63,762 bases of DNA from Actinocrinis sp046724665 (GCA_046724665.1 JBKOWZ010000007.1:1-63762), one strand, 5' to 3'. Counted from the first letter of the stretch, positions 25,827 through 34,492 are shown. The notes: generated by a model from the letters alone, not told the origin. Program-made: numbers and translations.

Positions 25827-26585
25827 ATGTGTACGACGGTGGTCAGCATCGACCCGCACTCCCCGGTGCCCGTCCTGCTCCTCGGCGTGCGCGACGAGTT
25901 CCTCGACCGTCCATGGCTGCCCCCTGACCGGCACTGGCCAGAACACCCCCACCTGGTCGGCGGCCAGGACACACAAGCCGGCGGCACCTGGCTCGCAGTC
26001 CACTCCGCCACCCCACGCACCGCCTGCGTCCTCAACGGCCACGGCAACCCGGCCCCACCCGCCCGCCGCCTGTCCCGCGGCGACCTGCCCCTCCGCCTCG
26101 CCGCCGACGCAGACCCCGGCGACCTCGACCCCACCCGATACGACCCGTTCCACCTGGTCTGCGCGACCCCCGACGAGACTCGCCTGTGGAGCTGGAACGG
26201 CCGCACCCTCGTCGAGCGTGCCCTCAACCCCGGCCTGCACGTCATCGTCAACAGCGGCCTGGAAGGCGCGGACGACGATGACGGTCCAGGCGTAGCGCAA
26301 ATGCAGGCGCGTATCGACCACTTCCGGCCACTCTTCGAAAAGGCCACGCGCCCCGACCCCCTAGAGGGTCCTACCCGAACCGCCTGGGCCGAATGGCTTC
26401 CTCTGGCCGCCGGCGCAGGCCTGGCCCCCGCGGACTCCCGAGCGCTCGTCCTGCGCCGCGCCTTCGACGGCCGCCGATGGGGCACCTCCAGCCTGAGCCT
26501 GGTCGCCCTGACGCCGACCGCCGCGCGCTACGACTTCTGCGCCGACCCCACGTCCGCCAACCCCGCCTGGTCCCGCATCCTCTGA
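25827..26585 (+). CDS. NRDE/TANGO2-family protein
   Basis: This 252-residue protein matches the NRDE (TANGO2-like) family: it begins MCT with Cys2, has a GGxDTQAGGTWLAV segment and a C-terminal LRRAFDGRRWGTSS. The signature usually read as NRDE is VRDE here (LLGVRDEFLDRPW), a substitution at the first position. The family role is unclear (eukaryotic TANGO2 has been tied to heme or lipid handling). The gene is cotranscribed with tetR (2-base gap) and converges on recQ. Confidence 0.8.
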   Translation: MCTTVVSIDPHSPVPVLLLGVRDEFLDRPWLPPDRHWPEHPHLVGGQDTQAGGTWLAVHSATPRTACVLNGHGNPAPPARRLSRGDLPLRLAADADPGDLDPTRYDPFHLVCATPDETRLWSWNGRTLVERALNPGLHVIVNSGLEGADDDDGPGVAQMQARIDHFRPLFEKATRPDPLEGPTRTAWAEWLPLAAGAGLAPADSRALVLRRAFDGRRWGTSSLSLVALTPTAARYDFCADPTSANPAWSRIL

Positions 26586-26615
26586 CGGCTACCTCTGACA
26601 GCTACGGCCAGTCGG

Positions 26616-28448
26616 TCATGCCGCGAGCGTGTCCAGAATCTGCTGGCCGTACTTCGCGAGCTTGTTCTCGCCGATACCGCTGATCGTGCCGAGCGCGTCG
26701 AGCGTCGTCGGGGCCTGCGCCGCGATCTGCCGCAGCGTCGCGTCGTGGAAGACCACGTACGCGGGCACGCCCTGCTCCTTGGCGGTCGCGCCGCGCCACG
26801 CGCGCAGCTTCTCGAACACCGGCATGGCGTGCTCAGGCAGATCGTCCTGGGTGGCGACCCGTGTGCGAGGCTTCGCGACCCGTGCGGCCTTCTCGGGCTC
26901 ACGGCGCAGCATGACCTTGTGTTCCCCGCGCAGCACCGCGCCGCTGGCGGCGGTCAGTGCCAGGGTGCTGTAATCGCCCTCGACCGTGAGCAGCTCGCTG
27001 GCCAGCAGTTGACGCACCACGCCGCGCCATTCGCCTTCGCTCAGCTCGGTGCCGACGCCGAACACGCTCAGCGTGTCATGGCTGAACTGGGTGACCTTGG
27101 CCGTCTTCTTGCCGAGCAGGATGTCGATCGCCTGGCCGGCGCCGAACTGCTGCCGCCGCTCGGACTTGAGCCGGAACACCGTGGACAGCAGCTTCTGTGC
27201 GGCCACCGTGCCGTCCCAGGACTCCGGCGGTGTCAGGCACGTGTCACAGTTGCCGCACGCCGAGCCGCGCTGGCCGAAGTAGGCGAGCAGTTGGACTCGG
27301 CGGCACTCGACCGTCTCGCACAGCGCCAGCATGGCGTCGAGGTGGGCGGTGAGCTGGCGGCGGTAGCCGTCGTCCCCGCCGGAGCCGGCGATCATCTTGC
27401 GTTGCTGTACGACGTCTTGCAGGCCATAGGCCAACCACGCGGTGGACGGGAGCCCGTCCCGTCCCGCCCTGCCGGTCTCCTGGTAGTAGCCCTCGACCGA
27501 CTTCGGCAGGTCGAGATGCGCGACGAAGCGCACGTCCGGCTTGTCGATGCCCATACCGAACGCGATCGTGGCGACCATGACCAGGCCGTCCTCCCGCAGA
27601 AAGCGAGCCTGCGCGTCGGCGCGGGTGCGCGCGTCGAGTCCTGCGTGGTAAGGCAGTGCCCGGATCCCGTTGTCCACCAGGAACTGCGCCGTCTTCTCCG
27701 TAGACGCGCGCGATTGCCGGTAAACGATGCCGGCGTCGCCATCGTGCTCAGTGCGCAGGAGATGCAACAACTGCCGCTGCGGCTCATCCTTCGGCACGAT
27801 CCGGTACTGGATGTTCGGCCGATCGAAGCTCGCCACGAAGTGCCGGGCGTCCACCAGGTTCAGCCGCTGCGCGATCTCCTGATGAGTCGCCTTGGTGGCG
27901 GTCGCGGTCAGCGCGATCCGCGGCACCGCGGGCCAGCGCTCGTGCAGCACCGAGAGCGCAAGGTAGTCCGGCCGGAAGTCATGCCCCCACTGCGCGACGC
28001 AGTGAGCTTCATCGATCGCGAACAGCGACATCTTGCCGCGGTCGAACAGATGCAGCGTCGAGTCCAACCGCAGCCGCTCGGGCGCGAGGTACAGCAGATC
28101 CAGCTCGCCGGCCAGAAAGGCCTGCTCGACAAGCCGGCGCTCATCAGGATCCTGCGTCGAGTTCAGAAACCCCGCCCGCACCCCGACCGCCGTCAGCGCG
28201 TCAACCTGATCCTGCATCAGCGCGATGAGCGGCGAGACCACGACGCCGACGCCCTCCCGAACCAGTGCGGGAATCTGATAACACAGGGACTTGCCGCCAC
28301 CGGTCGCCATCAGCACAAGCGCATCGCCGCCGCCGATGACATGCTCGACGATCTCCCGCTGCGCCCCCCGGAACGAGTCGTACCCGAACACCCGCCGCAG
28401 CACCTCGTCGGCGTCGCTCACCTCGTCATAGGCCTCGGTCGCAGTCAT
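26616..28448 (-). CDS. recQ: ATP-dependent DNA helicase RecQ
   Basis: This 610-residue superfamily-2 3'-5' helicase has motif I MATGGGKSLCYQ, the DEAH box in FAIDEAHCVAQWGHDF and motif VI QETGRAGRDG. It also has an RQC zinc site (Cys-rich CGNCDTC plus an upstream C) and a C-terminal HRDC domain. ATG 28448 gives the usual short lead before the helicase core. RecQ acts in recombinational repair and fork restart. It is convergent with the NRDE gene and downstream of a broken restriction gene on the same strand, inside the variable part of the window. Confidence 0.95.
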   Translation of the reverse strand: MTATEAYDEVSDADEVLRRVFGYDSFRGAQREIVEHVIGGGDALVLMATGGGKSLCYQIPALVREGVGVVVSPLIALMQDQVDALTAVGVRAGFLNSTQDPDERRLVEQAFLAGELDLLYLAPERLRLDSTLHLFDRGKMSLFAIDEAHCVAQWGHDFRPDYLALSVLHERWPAVPRIALTATATKATHQEIAQRLNLVDARHFVASFDRPNIQYRIVPKDEPQRQLLHLLRTEHDGDAGIVYRQSRASTEKTAQFLVDNGIRALPYHAGLDARTRADAQARFLREDGLVMVATIAFGMGIDKPDVRFVAHLDLPKSVEGYYQETGRAGRDGLPSTAWLAYGLQDVVQQRKMIAGSGGDDGYRRQLTAHLDAMLALCETVECRRVQLLAYFGQRGSACGNCDTCLTPPESWDGTVAAQKLLSTVFRLKSERRQQFGAGQAIDILLGKKTAKVTQFSHDTLSVFGVGTELSEGEWRGVVRQLLASELLTVEGDYSTLALTAASGAVLRGEHKVMLRREPEKAARVAKPRTRVATQDDLPEHAMPVFEKLRAWRGATAKEQGVPAYVVFHDATLRQIAAQAPTTLDALGTISGIGENKLAKYGQQILDTLAA

Positions 28449-28504
28449 GCGCAAGAGTCTATGGCGCGCATCAGACGCCCACGGCACGTGCCTGGCGTGG
28501 CCGC

Positions 28505-28805
28505 CTACTCGAAGAAGTCCTCGTCGATGCGCTTCAGAACAAATGCCCTCTCCTGAGCGCCGACGTTGTACTCGATCATCAGGCGCGCCAGTCGTGGTCC
28601 GTCGATCAGCACGATTCGGCTGGGAATGCGCGCGACGTAGTCCCTGGCTTCGGAGCTGAAGCGTCCGGTGGTGATGAAGACCCCGCGATCCGCTGGTACC
28701 TGTCCCGAATCAAGATCGAACCGGCAACGGACGAAATCTCGTTCCACGCGATCAATCTGCTGCGCGAAGGCGGTCTGCACGGCCACACGTACGCCATTGA
28801 CGCCG
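28505..28805 (-). pseudogene. Mrr-type restriction endonuclease, C-terminal remnant
   Basis: The last about 60 residues encoded are clearly Mrr C-terminal: GVFITTGRFSSEARDYVARI, IVLIDGPRLARLMIEYNVG, ending DEDFFE. Upstream in that frame VRVAVQ resembles the Mrr catalytic VYVQ strand but the usual Lys is missing. The expected EVQxFAGSL block appears only in another frame (EISSVAGSI, coded around 28715-28740), implying at least two compensating indels. The N-terminal DNA-binding domain is absent. This is a decayed type IV restriction gene, in line with the accessory character of 23.9-29.6 kb. Confidence 0.8.
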
Positions 28806-28917
28806 CGGTGGCCGCGACGGCTCCTCACGCAGTGAAACCGGCGATCGTCTTGACCTCGGGCGTGGACGCCATGCGCATGCCTGTCAAATTGACCGTCGGC
28901 CAATTCCGGTGGACACT

Positions 28918-28940
28918 CTGTATGATGTCTGTATGACAGA
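28918..28940. promoter_or_regulatory. Candidate toxin-antitoxin operator
   Basis: CTGTATGA occurs at 28918-28925 and 28929-28936, exactly 11 bases apart, and TCTGT-ATG-ACAGA (28928-28940) is a perfect inverted repeat. The sites lie 13-35 bases before the antitoxin GTG. Ribbon-helix-helix antitoxins bind such helically phased repeats; autoregulation is inference. Confidence 0.55.
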
Positions 28941-28956
28941 AGCGGAGGCCAGGTGA
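28933..28956 (+). CDS. Possible 7-codon leader (MTEAEAR) coupled to the antitoxin
   Basis: ATG 28933 opens a 7-codon frame whose TGA overlaps the antitoxin GTG (GTGA), giving possible coupling. The frame coincides with the operator and could be a chance overlap; there is no strong ribosome-binding site. Confidence 0.2.
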   Translation: MTEAEAR

Positions 28957-29288
28957 CGACGAAAGAGGTCCGCCGCAAGCGACCTCCGGGCGGAGACACT
29001 GCTCGGCGGCGCAGGGCTGCTGGGACCGGTGGCGAGTCGGTAATTGCACAGGTACGGCTGAGAGCGGACGAGAACGCGCAGCTTCGTGTGGCGATGGAGC
29101 GTCTCAATCTGAAGTCGACGTCGGATGCGCTGCGGGAGGGGCTGCGGCTGCTGAACAGGGAAGTGCTTGAGGTGGCTGCGGCGGAGGAGATTCGCGCCTT
29201 CTACCACGGCGAACTCGCACCTGTCCCGGGCGGGGTCGCGCCGGTGGACGAAGCCGATCTTGCGGCTGCCGATGAGGCGGACTGGTGA
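28953..29288 (+). CDS. MazE-like antitoxin with ribbon-helix-helix-type core
   Basis: This 111-residue protein has a basic N-terminal stretch (about 25 residues), then IAQVRLRADENAQLRVAMERLNLKSTSDALREGL in shape, a ribbon-helix-helix core. An acidic tail typical of toxin-neutralising regions follows (PVDEADLAAADEADW). GGAGG lies four bases before GTG 28953. Its stop overlaps the toxin start (GTGA). It should bind and inhibit the MazF-like product and repress the operon. The core is assigned from pattern, not from a database search. Confidence 0.75.
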   Translation: MTTKEVRRKRPPGGDTARRRRAAGTGGESVIAQVRLRADENAQLRVAMERLNLKSTSDALREGLRLLNREVLEVAAAEEIRAFYHGELAPVPGGVAPVDEADLAAADEADW

Positions 29289-29620
29289 GCGTCGGGGCGG
29301 CCTTGCGCGGTGAGGTGTGGGCGTGCGCGCTGCCGCAGCCGATCGGGCCGCATCCGGTCGTGGTGTTGACCGCGAACCGGATTGCCCAGCCGCTTAGTTC
29401 GGTCACCGTTGCGGTGATCACGGGGAGTGCTGGTCCGGGGGTGACGCACGTCCCAGTGGGACCGGAGAGCGGATTGAAGAAGTACACCGAGTCGTATGTG
29501 AACGCGACTGACCTGCACACGGTGAGTAAGCCACAGCTGCGTCGGCGACTCGGTCTTCTGTCGACCGGCGAGCTCAGAGCGGTCGAGGATTGTGTTCGGA
29601 CGGTTCTCGGCCTCACGTGA
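29285..29620 (+). CDS. MazF/PemK-like toxin
   Basis: This 111-residue protein begins LRGEVWACALPQPIGPHPVVVL, the SH3-like barrel start of MazF/PemK mRNA interferases. TVAVITGSAG, the core VNATDLHTVSKPQL and a closing helix ELRAVEDCVRTVLGL follow. MazF proteins cleave specific mRNA sequences when the antitoxin is degraded. The GTG start overlaps the antitoxin stop by 4 bases. Together with the Mrr remnant it marks the right edge of the variable region, 50 bases before the conserved DUF255 gene. Confidence 0.85.
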   Translation: MSVGAALRGEVWACALPQPIGPHPVVVLTANRIAQPLSSVTVAVITGSAGPGVTHVPVGPESGLKKYTESYVNATDLHTVSKPQLRRRLGLLSTGELRAVEDCVRTVLGLT

Positions 29621-29670
29621 TGTAAGGCTCTCGCTGATCGTCACGTCCGCCGCTGTGGGATCCTGGACTC

Positions 29671-31521
29671 ATGAACCGGCTGGCTAGTGCGACCTCGCCG
29701 TATCTGCTTCAGCATGCGGACAATCCGGTGGATTGGTGGGAGTGGGGCGAGGAGGCGTTCGCCGAGGCGCGGCGGCGGGATGTGCCGTTGCTGATCTCCA
29801 TCGGGTACGCGGCGTGTCATTGGTGCCATGTCATGGCGCACGAGTCCTTTGAGGACGCGGGGACCGCGGCGCTGATGAACGCCGGGTTCGTGTGCGTGAA
29901 GGTGGACCGCGAGGAGCGGCCCGACGTTGATGCGGTGTACATGACGGCGACGCAGGCGATGACGGGGCACGGCGGGTGGCCGATGACCGTGTTCGCCACG
30001 CCGGCGGGTAAGCCGTTCTACTGCGGTACTTACTACCCTGCGCAGCCGCGCGGCGGGATGCCTTCGTTCCTGGACGTGCTAGGCGCGGTGGGGGCGGCGT
30101 GGCGGGAGCGGCGGGACGAGGTTGAGCAGGTGGGGGACGACGTCGCGGGGCGGGTCGCGCAGGTCGCTGTGCCGGTGGGGGCGGACGACGGGGCGCCGGA
30201 TGAGGCTGCGCTTGGTGCTGCGGTGGCCCAGTTGGAGCGTGAGTTCGATCCCGTGCACGCCGGGTTCGGGGGCGCGCCGAAGTTTCCGCCTTCGATGACG
30301 CTGTTGCATTTGCTGCGTCACCACGCACGCACCGGGTCGCCGCAGGCGCTTGAGATGGTGCGGCGCACCTGCGAGGCGATGGCGCGCGGCGGGATGTATG
30401 ACCAGCTCGGCGGCGGGTTTGCGCGGTACGCGGTGGACGCTACGTGGACCGTGCCGCACTTTGAGAAGATGCTTTACGACAACGGTTTGCTGCTAAGGGT
30501 ATATGCGCTGTTGTACAAGGCTACGGGGTCTGGCTTTTTCGCGCGTGTTGCGCTTCAGACGGCCAAGTTTCTGATTGGCTCGCTGCGTACTGAGGAAGGT
30601 GGATTCGCCTCGGCGCTCGACGCGGACACCGATGGCGTGGAGGGGCTGACGTACGCCTGGACGCCTTCGCAGCTGCGTGAGGTGCTTGATGATGAGGACG
30701 CCGAGTGGGCGGCCGGGTTCTTTCATGTCACCTCGGAGGGCACGTTCGAGCACGGTATGTCGGTGCTCGAAATGCTTGCGGACCCGGCTCCGCAGGACGA
30801 GGCGCGTTACCACCGCGTGCGCATCATGCTGCACGAGGCGCGCCAGGGACGGCCGCAGCCGCATCGCGACGACAAGGTGGTCGCGGCGTGGAACGGTTTA
30901 GCGATTACGGCGCTGGTCGAGGCGTCGCTGGCGTTCGAGATGCCGCACTTGTTGGACGCGGCGGTCGGCGCGGCACAGCTGTTGGCGGATGTTCATGTGG
31001 TTGGTGGCGCTGACTCTGACAGCGATGAGGGCACCGGTGGGGGCACCGGGGGAGCGCGGCTGGTGCGGACATCGCGCGACGGCGTGGCCTCGGGGAATCC
31101 CGGCGTGCTGGAGGACTACGGCTGCGTCGCGGAGGCCTTCTGCGTGCTGTACTCGGCGACCGGGGACAAGCGGTGGCTTGACCTGGCCGCACGCCTGCTC
31201 GAGACGATCCGCGCGCAGTTCGTTTCCGACTCGGGCTTCCACGACACGGCCGCCGATGCCGACCCGCTGTACTTCCGGCCGAGCGACCCGACCGACAATG
31301 CGACACCATCCGGCGCTTCCGCTGCTGCGGCGGGGTTCGTCGCTTACGCGGTCACGGCCGGGTCGCTGGAGCATCTGGATGATGCGCACCGGGCGCTGGG
31401 CGCCGCGTCCCGGCTGGCCGGGCGCGCGCCGCGCTTTGCGGGGTACGGGCTCGCCGTCGCGGAGGCGTTGTTGTCGGATGTGCCGGCGGCGTTCGTGTGT
31501 CCGGGGCCGTTCTGTGCGTAG
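29671..31521 (+). CDS. DUF255 thioredoxin-like protein (YyaL/SSP411 family)
   Basis: This 616-residue protein has an N-terminal thioredoxin-like DUF255 domain with a CxxC at C49/C52 (AACHWCHVM) and PVDWWEW. A long alpha/alpha-barrel follows, related to N-acylglucosamine 2-epimerase-type folds (GGMYDQLGGGFARYA, PHFEKMLYDN, DDKVVAAWNGL). The molecular reaction is not established. The start follows the toxin gene by 50 bases. Codon use here is more relaxed than in neighbours, with more T-ending codons. It is the first gene of the right-hand conserved block, which carries on with hemolysin III on the opposite strand. Confidence 0.9.
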   Translation: MNRLASATSPYLLQHADNPVDWWEWGEEAFAEARRRDVPLLISIGYAACHWCHVMAHESFEDAGTAALMNAGFVCVKVDREERPDVDAVYMTATQAMTGHGGWPMTVFATPAGKPFYCGTYYPAQPRGGMPSFLDVLGAVGAAWRERRDEVEQVGDDVAGRVAQVAVPVGADDGAPDEAALGAAVAQLEREFDPVHAGFGGAPKFPPSMTLLHLLRHHARTGSPQALEMVRRTCEAMARGGMYDQLGGGFARYAVDATWTVPHFEKMLYDNGLLLRVYALLYKATGSGFFARVALQTAKFLIGSLRTEEGGFASALDADTDGVEGLTYAWTPSQLREVLDDEDAEWAAGFFHVTSEGTFEHGMSVLEMLADPAPQDEARYHRVRIMLHEARQGRPQPHRDDKVVAAWNGLAITALVEASLAFEMPHLLDAAVGAAQLLADVHVVGGADSDSDEGTGGGTGGARLVRTSRDGVASGNPGVLEDYGCVAEAFCVLYSATGDKRWLDLAARLLETIRAQFVSDSGFHDTAADADPLYFRPSDPTDNATPSGASAAAAGFVAYAVTAGSLEHLDDAHRALGAASRLAGRAPRFAGYGLAVAEALLSDVPAAFVCPGPFCA

Positions 31522-31548
31522 CGGGTGGCTACTGCCTTGGCCGCGGCA

Positions 31549-32283
31549 CTAGGCGTGGGCGTAGACGGTCATTGAGATCGCGATGTAGTGGCAGGTGAAG
31601 GCCGCGATGGTGAACACGTGGAAGATCTCGTGGAAGCCGAACCAGATCGGTGACGGGTTCGGCCGCTTGAGTGCGTAGACGATCGCCCCGGCCGAGTAGA
31701 GCAGCCCGCCGGCGATGATCAGGGCGACCACGGCCCAGCCGCCGAGGTGCAGAAAGCTCGGCAGGTAGAAGACCGCGGCCCAGCCGAGCGCGAGATAACA
31801 GGGCACGTATACCCAGCGCGGGGCGCTGAGCCAGAACACGCGCATGCCGATGCCGAGCAGCGCGCCGCCCCACACCAGCGACAGCAGGACCACCGCCGAG
31901 TGCTCCGGCAGCAGCACGAGCGAGACCGGCGTGTACGTCCCGGCGATGATCAGGAAGATGTTCGTGTGGTCGAGCCTTCGCAGCACGCCGCGCACCTTCG
32001 GGCGCCACGAGCCTCGGTGGTAGACCCCGCTCACTCCGAACAGCAGCCATGAGCTGACCGCGAAGATCGCGCACTCGGCGGCGGTCGCGGCGGTCGGCGC
32101 CAGCGCGATCAGCACGATCCCGGCGGCCACCGCGAGCGGGAAGACGCCGGCGTGGAACCAGCCGCGCAGCTTCGGCTTGATGGCCGCCGTGGCGTCCGCC
32201 ACAGCCTGACCGGGGGAGATCTGGCTCACAGACGCGGACCGCGGATCGAACGCGTCGCCTCCCTGAGTCATGAGATTGGTCAC
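31549..32283 (-). CDS. Hemolysin III / AdipoR-family membrane protein
   Basis: This 244-residue protein has seven transmembrane helices in the HlyIII/progestin-adipoQ receptor pattern (VSGVYHRGSW, DHTNIFLIIAGTYTP, HEIFHVFTIAAFTCHY). The conserved His and Asp residues form the predicted zinc site of this family. GTG 32283 has GGGAG upstream; an ATG four codons in (32271) is an alternative. Family members are thought to be ceramidase-like or lipid-sensing; the bacterial role is unsettled. It is divergent from pckG across 233 bases. Confidence 0.88.
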   Translation of the reverse strand: MTNLMTQGGDAFDPRSASVSQISPGQAVADATAAIKPKLRGWFHAGVFPLAVAAGIVLIALAPTAATAAECAIFAVSSWLLFGVSGVYHRGSWRPKVRGVLRRLDHTNIFLIIAGTYTPVSLVLLPEHSAVVLLSLVWGGALLGIGMRVFWLSAPRWVYVPCYLALGWAAVFYLPSFLHLGGWAVVALIIAGGLLYSAGAIVYALKRPNPSPIWFGFHEIFHVFTIAAFTCHYIAISMTVYAHA

Positions 32284-32425
32284 ACCGCACTCCCTGCCCG
32301 GCCGCCTCGGCAGCCCGGAGAATCGCTGTCTTTCCGGACATAACACCACGCCGCGCCGGTCTGGCCGTCGGCGGCTTCAGCCTAACCTACGCCCACGTAA
32401 CCTACCGGAAAGTAGCTTTAGGGTA

Positions 32426-32438
32426 TCCACGATGTGGA
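32426..32438. promoter_or_regulatory. Dyad TCCAC-GAT-GTGGA at the -35 region of a candidate pckG promoter
   Basis: The inverted repeat lies 11 bases before a TATAGT (32449-32454) that fits a -10. No consensus -35 is present, so a regulator at the dyad may control the promoter. Transcription would start near 32461, giving a leader of about 56 bases that includes AGGAG before ATG 32517. Confidence 0.5.
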
Positions 32439-32516
32439 CACTCGCGGCTATAGTCCAAAACACCCTCATCACGCCCGGGAGGTGCGGACCCCCGGCGTCT
32501 TTTAGGAGTGCGCACG

Positions 32517-34352
32517 ATGTCACTCGCCTTTTCCTATACGGAGCTGTCCGAGAAACCCGAACCCCCGACCCGACACGCGCAGCTGCTCGCCTGGGTGGGC
32601 GAGATCGCCGAACTGACCCGGCCGGACAAGATCGTCTGGTGCGACGGCTCCGACGCCGAGTGGGCCCGGCTGACCGACGAACTCGTCGAGAAGGGCACGC
32701 TGCGGCGCCTCAATCCGGCGAAGCGGCCCAACTCCTTCTACGCGGCATCCGATCCGTCCGACGTGGCGCGGGTCGAAGATCGTACGTTCATCTGCTCGGA
32801 GCTTGAGGAAGACGCCGGCCCCACGAACAACTGGGTCGCGCCCGCCGCGATGCGGATGACGCTGAACGGCCTGTTCGCCGGCTCGATGCGGGGGCGCACG
32901 ATGTACGTCGTGCCGTTCTCGATGGGGCCGGTCGGCTCGCCGCTTGCCGCGCTCGGCGTCGAAATCACCGACTCGGCGTACGTCGCGCTGTCGATGCGCG
33001 TCATGACGCGTATGGGAACCGCTGTCCTTGAGGAGCTCGGCGAGGACGGTGACTTCGTCAAGGCCGTGCACTCCGTCGGCGCGCCGCTCGTACCCGGACA
33101 GGCTGACGTGCCGTGGCCGTGCAACACGACGAAGTACATAACGCACTTCCCGGAGGATCGCGAGATCTGGTCATACGGGTCCGGGTACGGCGGTAACGCG
33201 CTGCTGGGCAAGAAGTGCTACGCGCTGCGCATCGCATCGGTGATGGCACGCGACGAGGGTTGGCTGGCCGAGCACATGCTCATCCTCAAGCTGACGCCGC
33301 CGAGCGGCGAAGGCGACGTCAGGTACATCGCGGCGGGCTTCCCGTCCGCGTGCGGTAAGACCAACCTGGCGATGCTGTCGCCGACGCTCCCCGGCTGGAA
33401 GGTCGAGACGGTCGGTGACGACATCGCGTGGATGCGTTTCGGCGCCGACGGACGCCTTTACGCGATCAACCCGGAGGCCGGGTTCTTCGGCGTCGCCCCT
33501 GGAACAGGCGTGGCCACGAACGCGAACGCGATCGCGACGCTGAACAAGAACACCATCTTCACGAACGTCGCCCTCACGGACGATGGCGACGTCTGGTGGG
33601 AAGGGCTGACCGAGCAGCCCCCGGCGCACCTGACCGATTGGCGGGGGCGGGACTGGACGCCCGAGTCGCCCGAGCCGGCGGCCCATCCCAACTCGCGGTT
33701 CTGCGTCCCGGCGGCGCAGTGCCCGACGATCGCTCCCGAATGGGAGGACACGAACGGCGTGCCGATCTCGGCGATCCTGTTCGGCGGCCGGCGCGCGACG
33801 GCCGTCCCGCTGGTGACCGAGTCGCTGTCCTGGCAGCACGGCGTCTTCCTCGGCGCGAACGTCGCCTCGGAGAAGACCGCCGCGGCCGAGGGCACCGTCG
33901 GCGAGCTGCGTTACGACCCCTTCGCGATGCTGCCGTTCTGCGGCTACAACATGGGCGACTACTTCGCGCACTGGCTGCGCGTCGGCGCGCAGGCCGATCC
34001 GGAGAAGCTGCCGCGCATTTACTACGTCAACTGGTTCCGCAAGGCGACCGACGGGCACTTCCTGTGGCCCGGGTTCGGCGAGAACAGCCGCGTGCTCAAG
34101 TGGATCGTCGATCGGCTCGACGGCCGTGCCGTGGGCGCCGAGACGCCGATCGGCACCGTGCCGGGGCCCGGCGAACTCGACCTCGGCGGTCTGGCGCTCG
34201 ACGACAAGGACCTCGAGCAGCTGCTCACCGTGGACGGCGAGGTCTGGCGGCGCGAGGCCGAGCTGATCGCGGCCCACTTCGAGCGCTTCGGCGACCACCT
34301 GCCCGCCGGGCTGTGGGCGGAGCACCGCGCGCTCGAGGCCCGGCTCGGCTGA
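32517..34352 (+). CDS. pckG: GTP-dependent phosphoenolpyruvate carboxykinase
   Basis: This 611-residue GTP-type PEPCK converts oxaloacetate to phosphoenolpyruvate, linking the TCA cycle to gluconeogenesis. It shows GYGGNALLGKKCYALR, the P-loop-like FPSACGKTNLAML with the active-site Cys, and the GENSRVLKWIVDR segment near the C-terminus. ATG 32517 is preceded by AGGAG at 8 bases. It shares a metabolic theme with fumarase and the GlpX phosphatase in the same block. Confidence 0.97.
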   Translation: MSLAFSYTELSEKPEPPTRHAQLLAWVGEIAELTRPDKIVWCDGSDAEWARLTDELVEKGTLRRLNPAKRPNSFYAASDPSDVARVEDRTFICSELEEDAGPTNNWVAPAAMRMTLNGLFAGSMRGRTMYVVPFSMGPVGSPLAALGVEITDSAYVALSMRVMTRMGTAVLEELGEDGDFVKAVHSVGAPLVPGQADVPWPCNTTKYITHFPEDREIWSYGSGYGGNALLGKKCYALRIASVMARDEGWLAEHMLILKLTPPSGEGDVRYIAAGFPSACGKTNLAMLSPTLPGWKVETVGDDIAWMRFGADGRLYAINPEAGFFGVAPGTGVATNANAIATLNKNTIFTNVALTDDGDVWWEGLTEQPPAHLTDWRGRDWTPESPEPAAHPNSRFCVPAAQCPTIAPEWEDTNGVPISAILFGGRRATAVPLVTESLSWQHGVFLGANVASEKTAAAEGTVGELRYDPFAMLPFCGYNMGDYFAHWLRVGAQADPEKLPRIYYVNWFRKATDGHFLWPGFGENSRVLKWIVDRLDGRAVGAETPIGTVPGPGELDLGGLALDDKDLEQLLTVDGEVWRREAELIAAHFERFGDHLPAGLWAEHRALEARLG

Positions 34353-34401
34353 CGGCCGTTCGAGCTATATCGGTGAGCTGAGCGGATCTTCACCAGATCC
34401 T

Positions 34402-34440
34402 CACAGCCGCCTCGCTCCTTCTTGAGTCGGGGCGGCTGTG
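34402..34440 (+). terminator. Hairpin terminator after pckG
   Basis: CACAGCCGCC (34402-34411) pairs perfectly with GGCGGCTGTG (34431-34440) around a 19-base loop with a small inner CTC/GAG pairing. It is 50 bases after the pckG stop and 52 before the prenyltransferase start. Confidence 0.65.
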
Positions 34441-34492
34441 GTGGAGATATGGTGCCGCAGGAAGAACCGCTGGCGAGCGAGAGGCGTCGAGG

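Noticed and set aside
28889..28926. TTGACC and TATGAT as a promoter for the toxin-antitoxin operon
   Set aside because: The spacer would be 26 bases, too long for a normal sigma-70-type promoter; the TATGAT may still be a -10 with another -35.
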